The notes under the pieces were generated by a model. The model was given only the letters and a program-made list of their open reading frames with translations, did not search any database and was not told the origin of the DNA. 64,000 bases of DNA from Isoetes taiwanensis (lineage: Eukaryota > Streptophyta > Lycopodiopsida > Isoetales > Isoetaceae), in NCBI GenBank assembly GCA_021234155.1, contig JAJEKV010000411.1, forward strand, positions 124,001 to 188,000. Reading direction: 5' to 3'. The number at the start of each line of letters is the position of its first letter. Position 1 is the first letter of the stretch. Position numbers and translations under genes: made by a program. Of this stretch, positions 1-10,793 are shown in pieces.

Positions 1-1540
1 CAGCTCATCATCTATTTTGGCATTCTCTTTTAGTATTTGTGCCTCTGTTCTTCTTTTTCTTGCAGGCTGCTCTACAGATACCTCCTCTTACTGAAGATTT
101 TCGATTTGTACCTGCACAGGCTCAAGATTGACATCAGCATTTATGAGTTTCATTTCAGGCCCTTCATCAAACACAAATTTAACTTTTGGTTTTGAACATT
201 TGGTCTCCATCATATCAGCTCTACCCTTTGTTTCAAGTCTTGTGACCTCATCATGAGTATTTACTTTTGGAATAATTTTATAATATTGTGTCTCATCAAA
301 CACTACATCTATGCTTATCAACATCCCTTTCTTTTTTGGATCATAAAGCCTATATGCTTTTGACTGCTCATCATATCCCACCAAGTATGAGAGTAAGCTC
401 TGTCATCAAGTTTTTTTGTTAGTTCTTCTGGCACATGTACAAAAACCAAACATCCATAGCTTTTGGTTTCTTACCATTCCAAAGCATCTCGGATTTAGCA
501 TCATTTGTGCTTGATGATGGCAGCAAATTTTGAATATAAACAGATGTTCTCACTGCTTCTTCCCACAAAAAGTTTGGAAGGCCTGCATTCTTAAGCATGC
601 TCTTCACATCATTAAGAATTGTGCAGTTTTTCTCTCAGCAATCCGAGTTTGCTGTGGAGAATCTACATGTCAATTGTCTCTTAGTACCCTTATTTTTGCA
701 GTAAGCCTTGAATTCATTTGAGAGGCACTCTCTTCCCCTGTCAGAACGTAGGCACCTTATATTTCTTCCCATTTCTAGTTCAACTTCACTCCGGTACTGC
801 TTGAATGCTTCAAAAGCCATATCCTTTGATCTTAGACTTTACACCTTTGTTCTTCTGCTAAAATCATCAATGAAAGTCGTGAAGTATTTCTTTCCTGTCA
901 TGCTAGTGACATTCAATGGGCCACACAGATCTGTGTGCACCAAATCTAGTATATCTTTTGCCTTTTTTGAAGATTTTCTGAAAGGAAGTCTATTATGCTT
1001 GCCAAGTAGGCAGCCTGCACATTTAAACTCATCATCATTGTTGTCCTGAGCATTTAGCAAGCCTTATTTAATGAGTTGTTCTACTGTTCTGAAATTCACA
1101 TGACACAACCTTTTATGCCATGTTGTAACAGATGGGCATGCAACTAAATTTAAACTTGACAAATAGTAGTCAGTATTCAAGCCAGATAAATTCACAACAT
1201 GCTTTCCAGTGAATATAATTTTATTACCCTTGAAAACATTACAATGCACATTTTCAAAAACAACCTTGTATCCAAGGTCCACGAGCTGACACATGGAAAT
1301 TAAATTCTCAACTAGCCCAAGAACACAAGGCACATCCTTTAGTTCAACTAATTTTCCTTCCAAGTCAAAAAGTTCAAGCATCCCATTGTCTTCAATCTTC
1401 TGAAGTTCACCATTTCCCAGTTGGACATGTCCATCTCTTCTTCCTTTGCAGTCTTTAAGCATTTTAGAGGAACAAGGTACTGTCCTCTCAGCTCTCCAAT
1501 CTATAATTCCATCAATTTTCTTATGTGTTAGAGCATGCAA
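1..1540 (-). pseudogene. copia pol fragment: protease relic and integrase, frameshifted
   Basis: Successive minus-strand frames (1064-1540, 839-1060, 635-820, 419-607, 88-384) read as one decayed copia pol. The protease active site expected as D-S/T-G-A appears as IIDWRAERT. The GAG-pre-integrase segment keeps TTWHKRLCHVNFRTVEQLI. The integrase zinc and core region keeps CAGCLLGKHNRLPF, HTDLCGP and DDFSR, then LRSDRGREC and WEEAVRTSVYIQN. Several frameshifts and stops separate these blocks. The reverse transcriptase is not inside the window. Confidence 0.8.
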
Positions 1541-1547
1541 CTCAGAT

Positions 1548-2411
1548 TTACGTTATCTCTTCGTCTTCATTTGGTTCCTCTTCATCATTCTTGGCTTCTT
1601 GAGTGAGATTTACTGCTGGGTTTCCTCGGCCAGCACCCCTGCCCCTATTGCCATGACCTCCTCGGACTCCTCCCCATCTTCCTCTGCCTTTGCCTTTAGT
1701 AGAACCCCCTCCAGGACTAGGACAATTTGCAGATACATGTCCTTTACCATCATAATTATAGCATACCATCTCTTTTCCAAGTTTAGGGTAGTCATTTTTC
1801 AAATGACCATAACTGTCACGGTTGTAGCATGGCCCAACTTTGCCCTTGATATTGTAAGAATTGCTTCCCTTCTTACCTTTAGATTTCCCTGCATACAACA
1901 CCTCGGTTGACTGATCATCATCATCATTAGCTTCTTGCTCTAATTCAGTTCTCACCATTTGAATGGCATGCTCCTTGGGCCGTGCTACATTTCTCAATAG
2001 AGTGGCCAACTGATGATTAGGCACAGACCTTGCAATGGCTAAAATTTGATACTGCTCATTTAGAATGACTCCTGCATCTTCAAGGTCTGCAACAATGCCA
2101 TCAAATTTCTCACGAAATTCTGTTAGATTATCTTTGTCATGCAGCTTAAGTTTCCTTAACTGTTTTTCTAAAACATCTAACTGAGATGATGATTTGGCCT
2201 CATAAGTTTTTTCTATATAAATCCACATATCTCTTGATGACATACCTCTTAATCTTAGCTTGATAACTAAACCAACCTTGCAAGTGATCATGGCTTGAGC
2301 TTCCATAATTCTAAAGCCTTCATCACTGTCCAAACTAACTCCAGAAGCTGTTGTAGTAATTTGCCCACCTTCATTTATATCGAACCTTTTAGAAGACCCT
2401 AAATTGAACAT
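1548..2411 (-). pseudogene. copia gag polyprotein (287 codons)
   Basis: This open frame encodes a copia-type gag. The middle part (about residues 30-180) has the UBN2-like helical pattern, including LDVLEKQLRKLKLHDKDNL and EFREKFDGIVADLEDAG. Two CCHC knuckles follow: an upstream one with changed spacing residues (CYNRDSYGHLKNDYP) and CYNYDGKGHVSANC. The C-terminus is rich in glycine and arginine, as expected for RNA binding. Gag packages the element RNA in cytoplasmic particles. The start is the first methionine in frame, and the true gag start may be further upstream and lost. The frame stops just before the protease region. Confidence 0.8.
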
Positions 2412-2510
2412 GATCTTCTTCTCTAGCCAATATAAACGGCCTCACAATATTCATGCCGTCATCATTGCAGTCTTCAATCTCATAGTTTAGAATACATGTA
2501 CAACTAGACA

Positions 2511-2742
2511 TTATTCATATTCTTTATTGGAAACAAAAGTTTCGCAAGCTACTAAAAATTGCGAAAATTGGCCTTATTCAATGTTCAAGTATGACTACTT
2601 GTGAAAGCGGTTTTAGCCGTATGAAATGCATCAAAAACAAGTTTAGAAATAGAGAATAAAGAGATGGCATTCAGATCTCAATAGGGGGGCCCCAAGTTAG
2701 GGGATTTTGACTTTGGTGAAAGTATTAATTTGTGGTAGAATA
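2511..2742 (+). pseudogene. hAT transposase C-terminal dimerisation-domain relic
   Basis: A plus-strand frame reads LYWKQKFRKLLKIAKIG and then TTCESGFSRMKCIKNKFRNR before a stop. This matches the conserved C-terminal hAT block (a Cys-Glu-x-x-Phe-Ser core followed by a basic Lys/Arg-Asn-Arg motif). After two in-frame stops the same frame continues with a G-P-x-x-x-D-F-D-F-G-E segment, also typical of the extreme C-terminus of this transposase type. Nothing of the catalytic core is visible. It directly abuts the 5' side of the copia copy on the opposite strand, so the copia insertion may have cut it. Confidence 0.6.
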
Positions 2743-2868
2743 GTGCATAATATCGACAAATCTTTACGAGGTATCCACTTGAGAAGTGCGAGAGAAGATT
2801 TCAAGAAGACAACATGCTTATTGAAGAGGTAGATGAAGACTTATCGTGAATTCGTTATGACGAGACAA

Positions 2869-3101
2869 ACTTTTTTTACCTTGACGTTGTAATTCTGCTT
2901 AAGTTCCTTATCTTATAGCTCTAAAATATTATGATATGATACGCAGATTTTATTTATGTTGTTATCTATATGGCGTAGCTACAACGTTATGCTCAGGCAA
3001 ACTTTTTTGAACTTTATATTCTGATTTGTGTAAGTTGCATAACATTATAACGTGATATGATATTTGGAGTCTATTTATGTTATTATTTATATGGCGTATC
3101 C
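2869..3101. repeat. Diverged tandem duplication, about 130-bp unit
   Basis: The block 2869-2980 and the block 2999-3101 share the same order of words: an AACTTTTTT start, a TTGTAATTCTG / ATATTCTGATTTG segment, GATATGATA, TATTTATGTT and TATATGGCGTA. Identity is only moderate, so the duplication is old. No coding potential is seen. Confidence 0.55.
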
Positions 3102-4162
3102 TCAATGTAGCATTTTGATTTGATTTTGATGTGATATCATAGCTATTTGAATAGTGGCAATGAAATGATTGTTAAGTTTTTTTTTTTGTCTTGGAAAAAT
3201 GGGATCCGGTTGTGAATTTTGTTTGCAGGAACGATCCGATTCAATTATAATTTTTGATTGAGTGAAAACTACAAAAAAAAAATTCAATAGGAGGAAAGGG
3301 TTTTTCCAATGCTGGTGGACTACTCCTGGCTATGAGCTGTCAGATCACCACCAGATAAAGGGGAATTGTGTTCCAAAAGTATTACGTTAGTACAACTAAT
3401 ACCAATTTATTCCTTGTATTCAATAAATCTGCTTAATGTGGTGACATGGTACTTAAATCCTAGAAATTTTCTGTCCGCGTAAAGTTTATTGATGCATTTC
3501 TTGCCTTATCCGCCAATCACTGTGTGAAATGCATTCCACAATTTTTTCAAGAATGTTTTATTCTGAAGATCTTAATCCACTAATATTAGATTCTATAGTT
3601 TTTTAGTCTTCAAATTTTAGTTTGTATTTCTGCTTTCTTGTTCTTTACTGCAACGAGGCAAAATTTTCATTTTCAATGACAAAAAACATGCACTAGAATA
3701 ATTCTAGAGTTTTGCAAGGATTGATTTAAAAAAATCTGATATCATTTCAAAAATTTGGTACAAAATCTAGAAAGATTTGCACTGAGGCGAATCAGAAACA
3801 TTTGCACTAAAACAAAATCTAAAAACATCCACATTGAAATAAAATAAGAAAGAGGGCAGCAAACAGCTCGAGAAGCCCGATGCCAAGCAATCATGTCAAA
3901 GAATCGCTGAAAATTATCGAAACCAAAAAAAGATCATACATTTCCTTACAAAATTTAAAAAAAATTGGAGGGGGGAGAGGAGGGGGAGAGAGAAGCCGGA
4001 CCACAGTGCCCTAGTAAGACAATGAAGAACCTCGATCGCCTCTAAGGAGAGCAGACGGCGTCAAGAAGACGCCATAGCGAGAGCTCGACGAAGAAGAAAG
4101 AGAAGGAAATAGTAAAAAACAACTTCCATATATATGGCCACACGTCATTAGAAAACGAGTCA
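3102..4162. other. Non-coding AT-rich stretch, no gene recognised
   Basis: No frame here looks like a conserved protein and no RNA gene is visible. A short purine-rich run (GGAGGGGGGAGAGGAGGGGGA, near 3966-3990) is the only compositional feature. Confidence 0.5.
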
Positions 4163-4170
4163 CCTAAAAC

Positions 4171-4517
4171 CAGTGTTGTTTCAGTGCGGGTGCGGCACCT
4201 TTCAAGTACTTAGCATACCGCACTGCAGGTACGATCACGCATTTAATAAAAATGAAATATTTTTGCTTCAAATTTTTGAAATTTTCAACACAAGTACGGT
4301 AAGTATTTTAAAGGTACGGTACGTATTTTATAGGTACTGTAAGTATTTTACAAGTATTTTATAGGTACGGTACGTATCTTATAGGTACGGTAACAACACT
4401 TTTAACGATCGGTTTTTTTCTAAGACGTTAAAAACTCGTGAGGTGCGCTTCTTGAGGTATGATACGTAAAATACTTTACAAGACCGCATGCGGTACAGTA
4501 GTACCGCAACAACACTG
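4171..4517. mobile_element. hAT-type MITE (347 bp) with 8-bp target duplication
   Basis: The element begins CAGTGTTGTT and ends AACAACACTG, and the ends continue as imperfect inverted repeats (GTGCGGGTGCGGC against the complement of GCATGCGGTACAGTAGTACC). It is flanked on both sides by the same 8 bases, CCTAAAAC (4163-4170 and 4518-4525). Inverted termini starting CAGTG with an 8-bp duplication are the signature of hAT elements. The inside has no transposase and is largely an array of short GGTACGGTA-type repeats, so this is a non-autonomous copy. Confidence 0.88.
4293..4396. repeat. Short tandem array inside the MITE, about 22-bp unit
   Basis: Imperfect copies of a unit like GGTACGGTACGTATTTTATA follow one another. 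Variation among units (GGTACTGTAAG, TACAAGTATTTTA) shows that they have drifted. Confidence 0.7.
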
Positions 4518-4537
4518 CCTAAAACTTCACTTGACAC

Positions 4538-5183
4538 GAATGTTTGCATGTAGGGATTTTGGCCACAAAAATTGTCCTTTACGTTGTTTCACCTCGTACA
4601 ATTTTCTACAGCGCTGCTATCGGCTCCCCAAACTGACTAGAGCAACCAGGAGGATTTACTTGGGTGAATCCTCCAAGCCATTGGAGGATTGGAGGATTCG
4701 CTTGAGTGAATTCTCCAATCCAATCAGCTCAAAAAGCCTGCAACAAGCCTATAAAGCATAGCTACCGGGAACCAAGTTCCCAACTCCGTTCCTGTTCCCG
4801 TTCCCAACTCCGTTCCCGAGGGTCCAGAGGTCCATAAGTTCCCACTTTAGTTCCCAGTAGAAAAGGGAATATACCTCAAATATACTCAAAGGACCCTCAA
4901 ATATACTCGAATATCCCGTTCCCATCCATTCCCGTTCCCGTTCCGAATTTTGGGTCCAAGTTCCCGTCCCGTATAAAGTGCAATCAAGGCATGCAACATG
5001 CATATAAACTGACACCTGCCACTAGGAGGATTCGCTTGAGTGAATCCTCCAAGCCAAGGAGGATTCGCTTGTGTGAATCCTGAGGATCCGCTTGAATGAA
5101 TCCTCCTTGGTTGCTCTAGTTAATTTTGGGAGCCAATAAAGTGGGCGAATTTTAGGCCAGAATCCCTACCACACAAACATTCC
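4538..5183. mobile_element. Inverted-repeat element (about 645 bp) of unknown superfamily
   Basis: The left arm from 4538 (GAATGTTTG, TAGGGATTTTGGCC, GGCTCCCCAAACTGACTAGA, GCAACCAGGAGGATT) matches the reverse complement of the right arm ending at 5183 in the same order. The left arm carries about 34 extra bases near 4582-4616. The inner part of each arm repeats GGAGGATTCGCTTGAGTGAATCCTCC, a near-palindrome, several times. The core (about 4756-4985) is rich in GTTCCC words and may be a further nested insertion. I found no convincing target duplication, and no protein is encoded. Confidence 0.7.
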
Positions 5184-5641
5184 TATATACAAAAATCTTG
5201 GTTTTAATATGGATATATGACTAGGAGAACAAATAAAGAGTGATGTGAATTGTAAGTACTTATCATCACGTGAATGCTAATAGATGAACTGAAGCAAAAT
5301 AGGACAATTGGTACTGCTGAATAAGAAATGTGTATATGTGTACAAAAACAATGGTACTTGGATGATTAGGACAAGCTAGCTAAGAAAGCATGTTGAACAA
5401 AAAAGAGTGAAAGGTAGATGGATGTGAAGGTCCAACAGAAAGACAGTCAGAGATGCAGACGAAATGCTTACAAGTTGGGAATTTTTTTTAAAGTGGGAGC
5501 ATGGGCTTTGAGGCCTTGAAGAGAGTGCGAAATTTGGAATGATGGTTTAAATAATATATTACAAGCGCTGACTGACTTGGAAACTAAGTCCTTGCATGAA
5601 TAACAGCCCAACCCATCCCCATCTGCCCTGCTCCATGCCGT
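5184..5641. other. 3' flank of the SOSEKI gene, no further gene seen
   Basis: This AT-rich stretch lies downstream of the SOSEKI stop codon (minus strand) and should include its 3' UTR. No open frame of interest and no clear repeat are visible. Confidence 0.4.
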
Positions 5642-7733
5642 TTATAAGTTGCTCTCTCGTACCAAAAAATGTGCTAAGCTTTTTCTAGGAGACTGCCGGC
5701 GGAATACATACAAAACTTTTCTTGGTCTCTTTACAGGCACTCCGGTTTGAATGACTTGAAATGTCGCCTGCATCAACATCCAAAATATCCTCATCAGAAC
5801 CCACACACATAATCAATCACACAGACGAGACAACATTTGGGAATTCATTGGGAATCTGAGCCTTGAGCATGGGAAGTAGGATCATTCGCTTCATTAAATT
5901 AAAAAATTTGTATTGAAAAATACAAGCAGGCCAAGCCAAAATGATTGTGCTTGGAGGCAGTACTAGGGAGATTACCTGCCAACAATGCTTAAGAATGCCT
6001 CTTTTGGAAGAAGAGGAGTTCTTCCAGGGATGCCGATGAGTCTTTGGGAGCTTAATACTCATCATCTTGAGGCCAAGACTAGGATCACGAACCATGTGAT
6101 TAGACAAACTATTACGAAGGCTCAGAGACAGCCATCTTGTACTGGGATTTCTCTGCATTCTTGGCTCGGGTTCAAGTTCCTTCTCAAGCAATTCTGCTGT
6201 GCGTAAATTTCTGCCTACTTTGCTACCTTTGCCAAAGACCTTGTCGATAAGATCATCCAACTCTTTGCCAGAAGCAGAGGCTCTGGAGAGAATGGAAAAT
6301 CTAAGAAGGGGGGTTTTTGGTGAAACAATCAAGCAGAGCATAGCAGATCAGAATTTAAAATACCTGCTGGAAAAGGAAGAGCAGCGGCTGACGTCTGCGG
6401 AGGACTTATCATGGACAGGCGAAGAATTAGCAGTGACGGCTTCCTTGATGTCAAAAAATTCGGAGCTGTATTGCACCAGGGGCTCAGAGACCAATCTGTT
6501 GGAGCAAATCTGGGTCTTCAAGCAATTGGGGGGGATGGGTTTGGGGGTGGATATGGAGGGGTGTTCTTGAGAGTCCTGGTAAGAAGAGCATTCAGAAAAT
6601 GCCGCTTCAGAGGAGGTGCCTTGCGTTTTAGTGTCTACGCCACCGCAGTATGAAAGGATGTGCAAAAGCATGCAAGATGGGTGCTTCAGCTTCCGTCTGC
6701 CTTTCGATGCTTTCTTCTCCTCTTTGGCCGCAGAAACAATCTGGTGCACTACTTTCTTTTCACTGGCATAGCTGCTGCAGCTGGTGGAGCTTGGCTCTGT
6801 CTGAGTGCCCACATCACACACATGTTCCGCTATAGCTGCTGCGGCCGAAGATCTGAGCTCACAAACTTTAATGTCGCTGAAGTTCTGACTGCTCGATTCG
6901 TCAGAAGCTGCACTGCTGCTGCCTTTGCTTTGCTCATCTCGTCTGTTACAAGCAGGAGCAGAGCATTCCACTGTGCTGGTGCTCCTGCTCACTTGAGTAA
7001 TAGGCTGAGGCTGAGGCTGAGGCTCCTTGGGGCTCATCGAATCCGGCGCTTTCAGCCAGTTTTCTGCTCCCCTGTACTTCCTTTGAAGCGCCTCCATTCC
7101 TCCTCCCTTCACATTCTCGCACATCCCGTTTGCCATAGCTGGCTTCATCACTTTGATATCTGTGTTCATTTACAACTTTTCTAAGTAAGTATGCTTTCTC
7201 ATATATGAACAGAAACAGATCCTATAGTTCCCCTGTCTGTCCTGCCTAGGATTCTCACTCATTCTACTGTTTTAGTTTACAGGAACATCGAATGTTATAC
7301 CTTGACTTTTCTCCAAATACTCGGAGCCTTTAAGAATATATTCTCCGCTTTGAACTGGGGTAAGCGAATCCTCGTCAGAAACATCTTGCCAAATCTGCGT
7401 GCTTTTGTAAAGCCTGAAACCACGAGCACGAGCAAAGTTTGAATTTCGAACCAGATTACAGTATGAAATGTAAATTTACCTCTTACAGGACCAAGAAAAC
7501 ATATTTGGCATCGCATTTCCCCGAAGAGCAGTGAGGCGCTGCTTCACGTCTGAAGGAAACAAGGAATTAAGACCATACTAATGAAATTTTGATGAATTAT
7601 TGGAGGCGAGCAAACCTGCGAGACGAAGACCATCAGGCGACGATATTGGAACTTCAATCATGTGAGGGGGCTCCAGCTTTCCAGCTCTGCTGAGGTAATA
7701 CACTACCTGAGCTTTGTTCCCACATTGCGACAT
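5642..7733 (-). CDS. SOK: SOSEKI-family DIX-like polarity protein, six exons, 515 aa
   Basis: The model joins minus-strand exons 7616-7733, 7480-7549, 7301-7413, 6364-7159, 5976-6300 and 5642-5767. All five introns are GT-AG (63-208 bp) and all phases agree, giving 1548 coding bases. Exons 1-3 encode the DUF966/SOSEKI DIX-like domain (residues about 8-96): VVYYLSRAGKLEPPHMIEVP, SSPDGLRLADVKQRL, MFSWSCKRLYKS and GEYILKGSEYLE. SOSEKI proteins polymerise through this domain and mark cell corners or edges at the plasma membrane in land plants. The rest is low-complexity and Ser-rich, with short conserved-looking blocks (DVGTQTE, HPSCMLLHILSYCGG, GKELDDLIDKVFGKG) and a basic C-terminus (KRPRKVLYVFRRQSPRK). 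The start at 7731-7733 is the first methionine after an in-frame stop. The least certain junction is the acceptor before exon 4 (7159), chosen because a nearer TAG acceptor would hit a stop. Family assignment is firm; the exact C-terminal exon limits are predictions. Confidence 0.88.
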
Positions 7734-8357
7734 CTCATGCCCTCTTTTGTTTTACAGCAAATGCTTTTTCATAGAGCTTGCGAAAATCTATTCAGTTCTC
7801 AGCTCTGGCATTGTAGAAAGGAATCGAAGCCCCAAAACCATACCTTCTGTTCCGCTAGATCGTGCGGTTAAACTTGCTTCCGGCGACCAGATCCATCGTA
7901 TCAAATAATTGAATCGACGTCGATACATTTTTTTAATATTTGTTTAGTCCTTTTTTAGGCAAAAGGCATGTTACCTGTCATTTTGAACCATGTTACCTAC
8001 TAATGCAACTCCACGCATTTTAGATAGCGCACGAAGTAACCAACATAAAGTCAGCAATCCTAATTTGCCATATGCTCGGAAGAAAACTTAAAGCTTACCA
8101 AGCAGTAGACATACTCTATAGTAAATAATAACATGGCCACTTGCATCATGCTTCTAGCATGCTCGTTCATAGAAATTATAAACTAGACCATAAAAAAAGA
8201 AAGTAAATGTAATGTTGAAAATCTACCAAGATATCATGCATAAGGTTCGCTAATGATCTATTAAAAAAAAAGATCTGGTGGTAAAAAAAGCCATAAAGCA
8301 AAAAATGCCTCATTTTTTATACGCTCTCATGGTATTTATCACTTCAAAAACCAATAA
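7734..8357. other. 5' flank of the SOSEKI gene
   Basis: The promoter and 5' UTR of the minus-strand gene should lie here. I see no certain TATA element or other defined site, and no other gene. Confidence 0.4.
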
Positions 8358-8495
8358 AGAGTAATAATGGAAACTCGATAATAAATATCTAATATCTAGC
8401 ATAATAATAGGGGGTCCTTTTGTGTAAGAGTAATAATGGAAACTCGATAATAAATATCTAATATCTAGCATAATAATAGGGGTCCTTTTGTGTTT
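8358..8495. repeat. Near-perfect tandem duplication, 69-bp unit
   Basis: The unit starting AGAGTAATAATGGAAACTCG occurs at 8358-8426 and again at 8427-8495. The copies differ by about one base in the G run before TCCTTTTGTGT, so the duplication is recent. It does not code for a recognisable protein. Confidence 0.92.
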
Positions 8496-10371
8496 TTGTA
8501 CGCTTTTCAATATGGTTTTTGCTACAATTTAGTTGATGTATTGTTTGATTGTACTAAATAATATTTCTAGAGTGCACCCTTTTTTCGGTTATTGATTTTA
8601 GAAAGAAAGAGAGATTGCGTGGTCGTGTCTGTTTTTCCTCCTTCTTCATTCTGTATTTTAAATAATGGAACTTCTTCTTTTCATTTCTGTGAGCACGCAG
8701 AGGTCCTTTAGTTCAGTTTAGGATTTTGAGACCCTTCAGTTTAGGGTTCCGAGGCCCACAGTTCTTGCTTTCATCTGTAAGCCATAGATTGATTTCAATT
8801 CGCATGGTTTGGCTTGGTGTATTATGGATTGCAGCATCTACGTCAATGTATGTTATGGCACCTTAGGTATGTCGGACCCTTATAGAACTCCATTTGCGTG
8901 CACAGCTTAGAGAAGCGAAAGCAAAGGTAGGTCGCGAGCAGCTCCACATATCCTCATCTATAGTAAGGTCTGTGATACGAATTCAAGTATTTACAAAGCT
9001 AGGAACCTTGAATTTATAGCTTAAGACAAGAGCTAGAGTAAATCGGAGACAAGTTATATTCGACAGGTTGTATTCTAAAAATAGACTTATCGACTTAGCA
9101 ATCTACTCCAAGTACAAACCCATTAAAACTTCTCAAGTAGTTTTTAGACAAGGAATTAGGCCCGGGATTAATTTCGGATAGAGCGTGTGAATCAGCTGAG
9201 GTCTTCCAAATGGGCTCAAATCTTCAAGGTCTAGTCACTGGATCTTCAAGGCTTGTTTGTTGGGCAGAAACCACTTGTGCAGAACAAATTTGGAGGAGCC
9301 GAGTTCGCAGACAAGGCAGATCTATGTTCGCATGGCCATAAACTTAAAAAAAATAGGTGCTTCATTGTTGTTCTGATCATCGACGAGGTAAACTGGTCGT
9401 CTATTTTATAGCCAAAGTTTCCTTTTTGCTAATGTATCATTGGGTAGACCTGTATAGGAATTTTATGCATATCTTATTGGGGACAGCATAAGAGACATGT
9501 TGCTTAAGCGTAAGAATAGCAGAACTACACGAGGTATTTACACCTCTTCATTTATATTTTATTTAAGAGGAGAGATATAAAGAAATTTCTACAAAGCATT
9601 TGAATGTCCATGAGACTTTAAGTTGGTATACATAGGTAGATTGTTGTGGGTGCAGATGCCAATATTGCGCTTCAAGTTAATATAGAACGCACACTCATCA
9701 TTTGAAGTGGCCTCAAACATTTGTAGTAGAATACATGAAATTTGTGACACTATGAAATAGGTTTTGAGGTATATGCAATTGTACAATTGAATCTCCAAAT
9801 ATTTACAGCAGTACATTAGAATCTCATATACATTGCGTGAAACAGGTGTTGACAGAAGATTCAAGCACTTGTATTCACCCTTAATTATTATGGCTATAAT
9901 ATGTCACTCCAGGGGTTTCATGCACAGAGATTTTCATGAATAGATGTTAAAATTTGCAGCGTAGAAGAATCTAATTATGGCTTTCGCATCTTTTGTTGCA
10001 TTGGAATCTGATTATGGTTTTGGCATCTTGTGTTGCATTGGAATCGTGTACATATTTTACGAATGTGGTCACATCTATGCATTTTGCTTGAGGTACCAGC
10101 GAAACATTTAAAACGATCATTGCGTGCTTTTGTGCCATTCTGTAGCCAAGTTACAACTAAAAGTTTTAATTCAACTATGTTTTGTCCCCCCTCCCACACC
10201 CCCTCCCCAACAAAAAAATAGAGACCTCACGTTAAACTAGAATACCCAAGCTTCTTATTAATTAATATTAGGCCCTTGAAGTTTACCCATGTTTGCTTTT
10301 GTTAGGGTCCGAAAGGGCCCAATTTTTTTTTAATATAACAAGCAACACATAACTACCATTAACGTTAATTA
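8496..10371. other. Non-coding stretch, nothing recognised
   Basis: No conserved protein, RNA gene or clear repeat boundary is visible over about 1.9 kb. Short frames here show no family motif. A C-rich run near 10187-10210 is the only compositional oddity. Confidence 0.4.
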
Positions 10372-10754
10372 ACACAAACCATTACATCCAACACTTTTAA
10401 ATTAAGACCCTCCTAAAACCCCCTTTGGTTTAGGTGCATGTTCATGGGGGGGTGATGTAGGGTAGTGAGAGCTCTATAATCATATCACACATGTACAAAA
10501 TCAACGCCATTTAGTACATTGACTCAATTCTTATAATATTTTGCAAACCTCGTTGTACATTATACCAAAATTTGTACAAGCATACTCCATAAACGACGAT
10601 CGCTATCTACGGCCTAGATCGAGGAATAAAGGCCAAACATACCCATCCGAAAGCTCTCGATGCCTGGAGTCACTCCCCATATGAATATGAACCCAAACCA
10701 AAGGGGGTTTCATGGGGATCTTAATTTAAAAGTGTTGGATATAATGGTTTGTGT
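10372..10754. mobile_element. Long inverted-repeat element, about 78-bp arms
   Basis: The left arm (10372-10450: ACACAAACCATTACATCC, AACACTTTTAAATTAAGA, CCCCCTTTGGTTTAGG) matches the reverse complement of the right arm (10676-10754) with few differences. The central 220 bp encodes nothing. This fits a foldback or MITE-like element. A target duplication was not found, so the exact ends are uncertain. Confidence 0.65.
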
Positions 10755-10793
10755 ATTGGAACTTTAATACAATGGTCTTAAACACTCAAAACT

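Larger units (their letters stand above)
1..2411 (-). mobile_element. Ty1/copia LTR retrotransposon, truncated by the window edge
   Basis: Read on the minus strand, this stretch holds gag, a protease relic and integrase in the Ty1/copia order, followed by the integrase C-terminal region. The rest of pol and any 3' LTR would lie left of base 1. No 5' LTR is recognisable to the right of gag, where a hAT relic begins at about 2511. The pol part is broken into several frames between 88 and 1540, so the copy is dead. Assignment to copia rests on the zinc knuckles, the GAG-pre-integrase histidine/cysteine region and the integrase motifs. Confidence 0.85.

Noticed and set aside
4749..5015. Minus-strand frame in the core of the inverted-repeat element
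   Set aside because: Built from GTTCCC repeats (Gly-Asn-Gly runs); compositional artefact.
6411..7184. Plus-strand frames opposite the SOSEKI exons
   Set aside because: They are the antisense shadow of the Ser-rich SOSEKI exon 4 and show no family motif.
9589..10221. Two frames of 60-90 codons in the 9.6-10.2 kb stretch
   Set aside because: No motif, no splice-consistent neighbours and AT-rich composition; not supported as genes.
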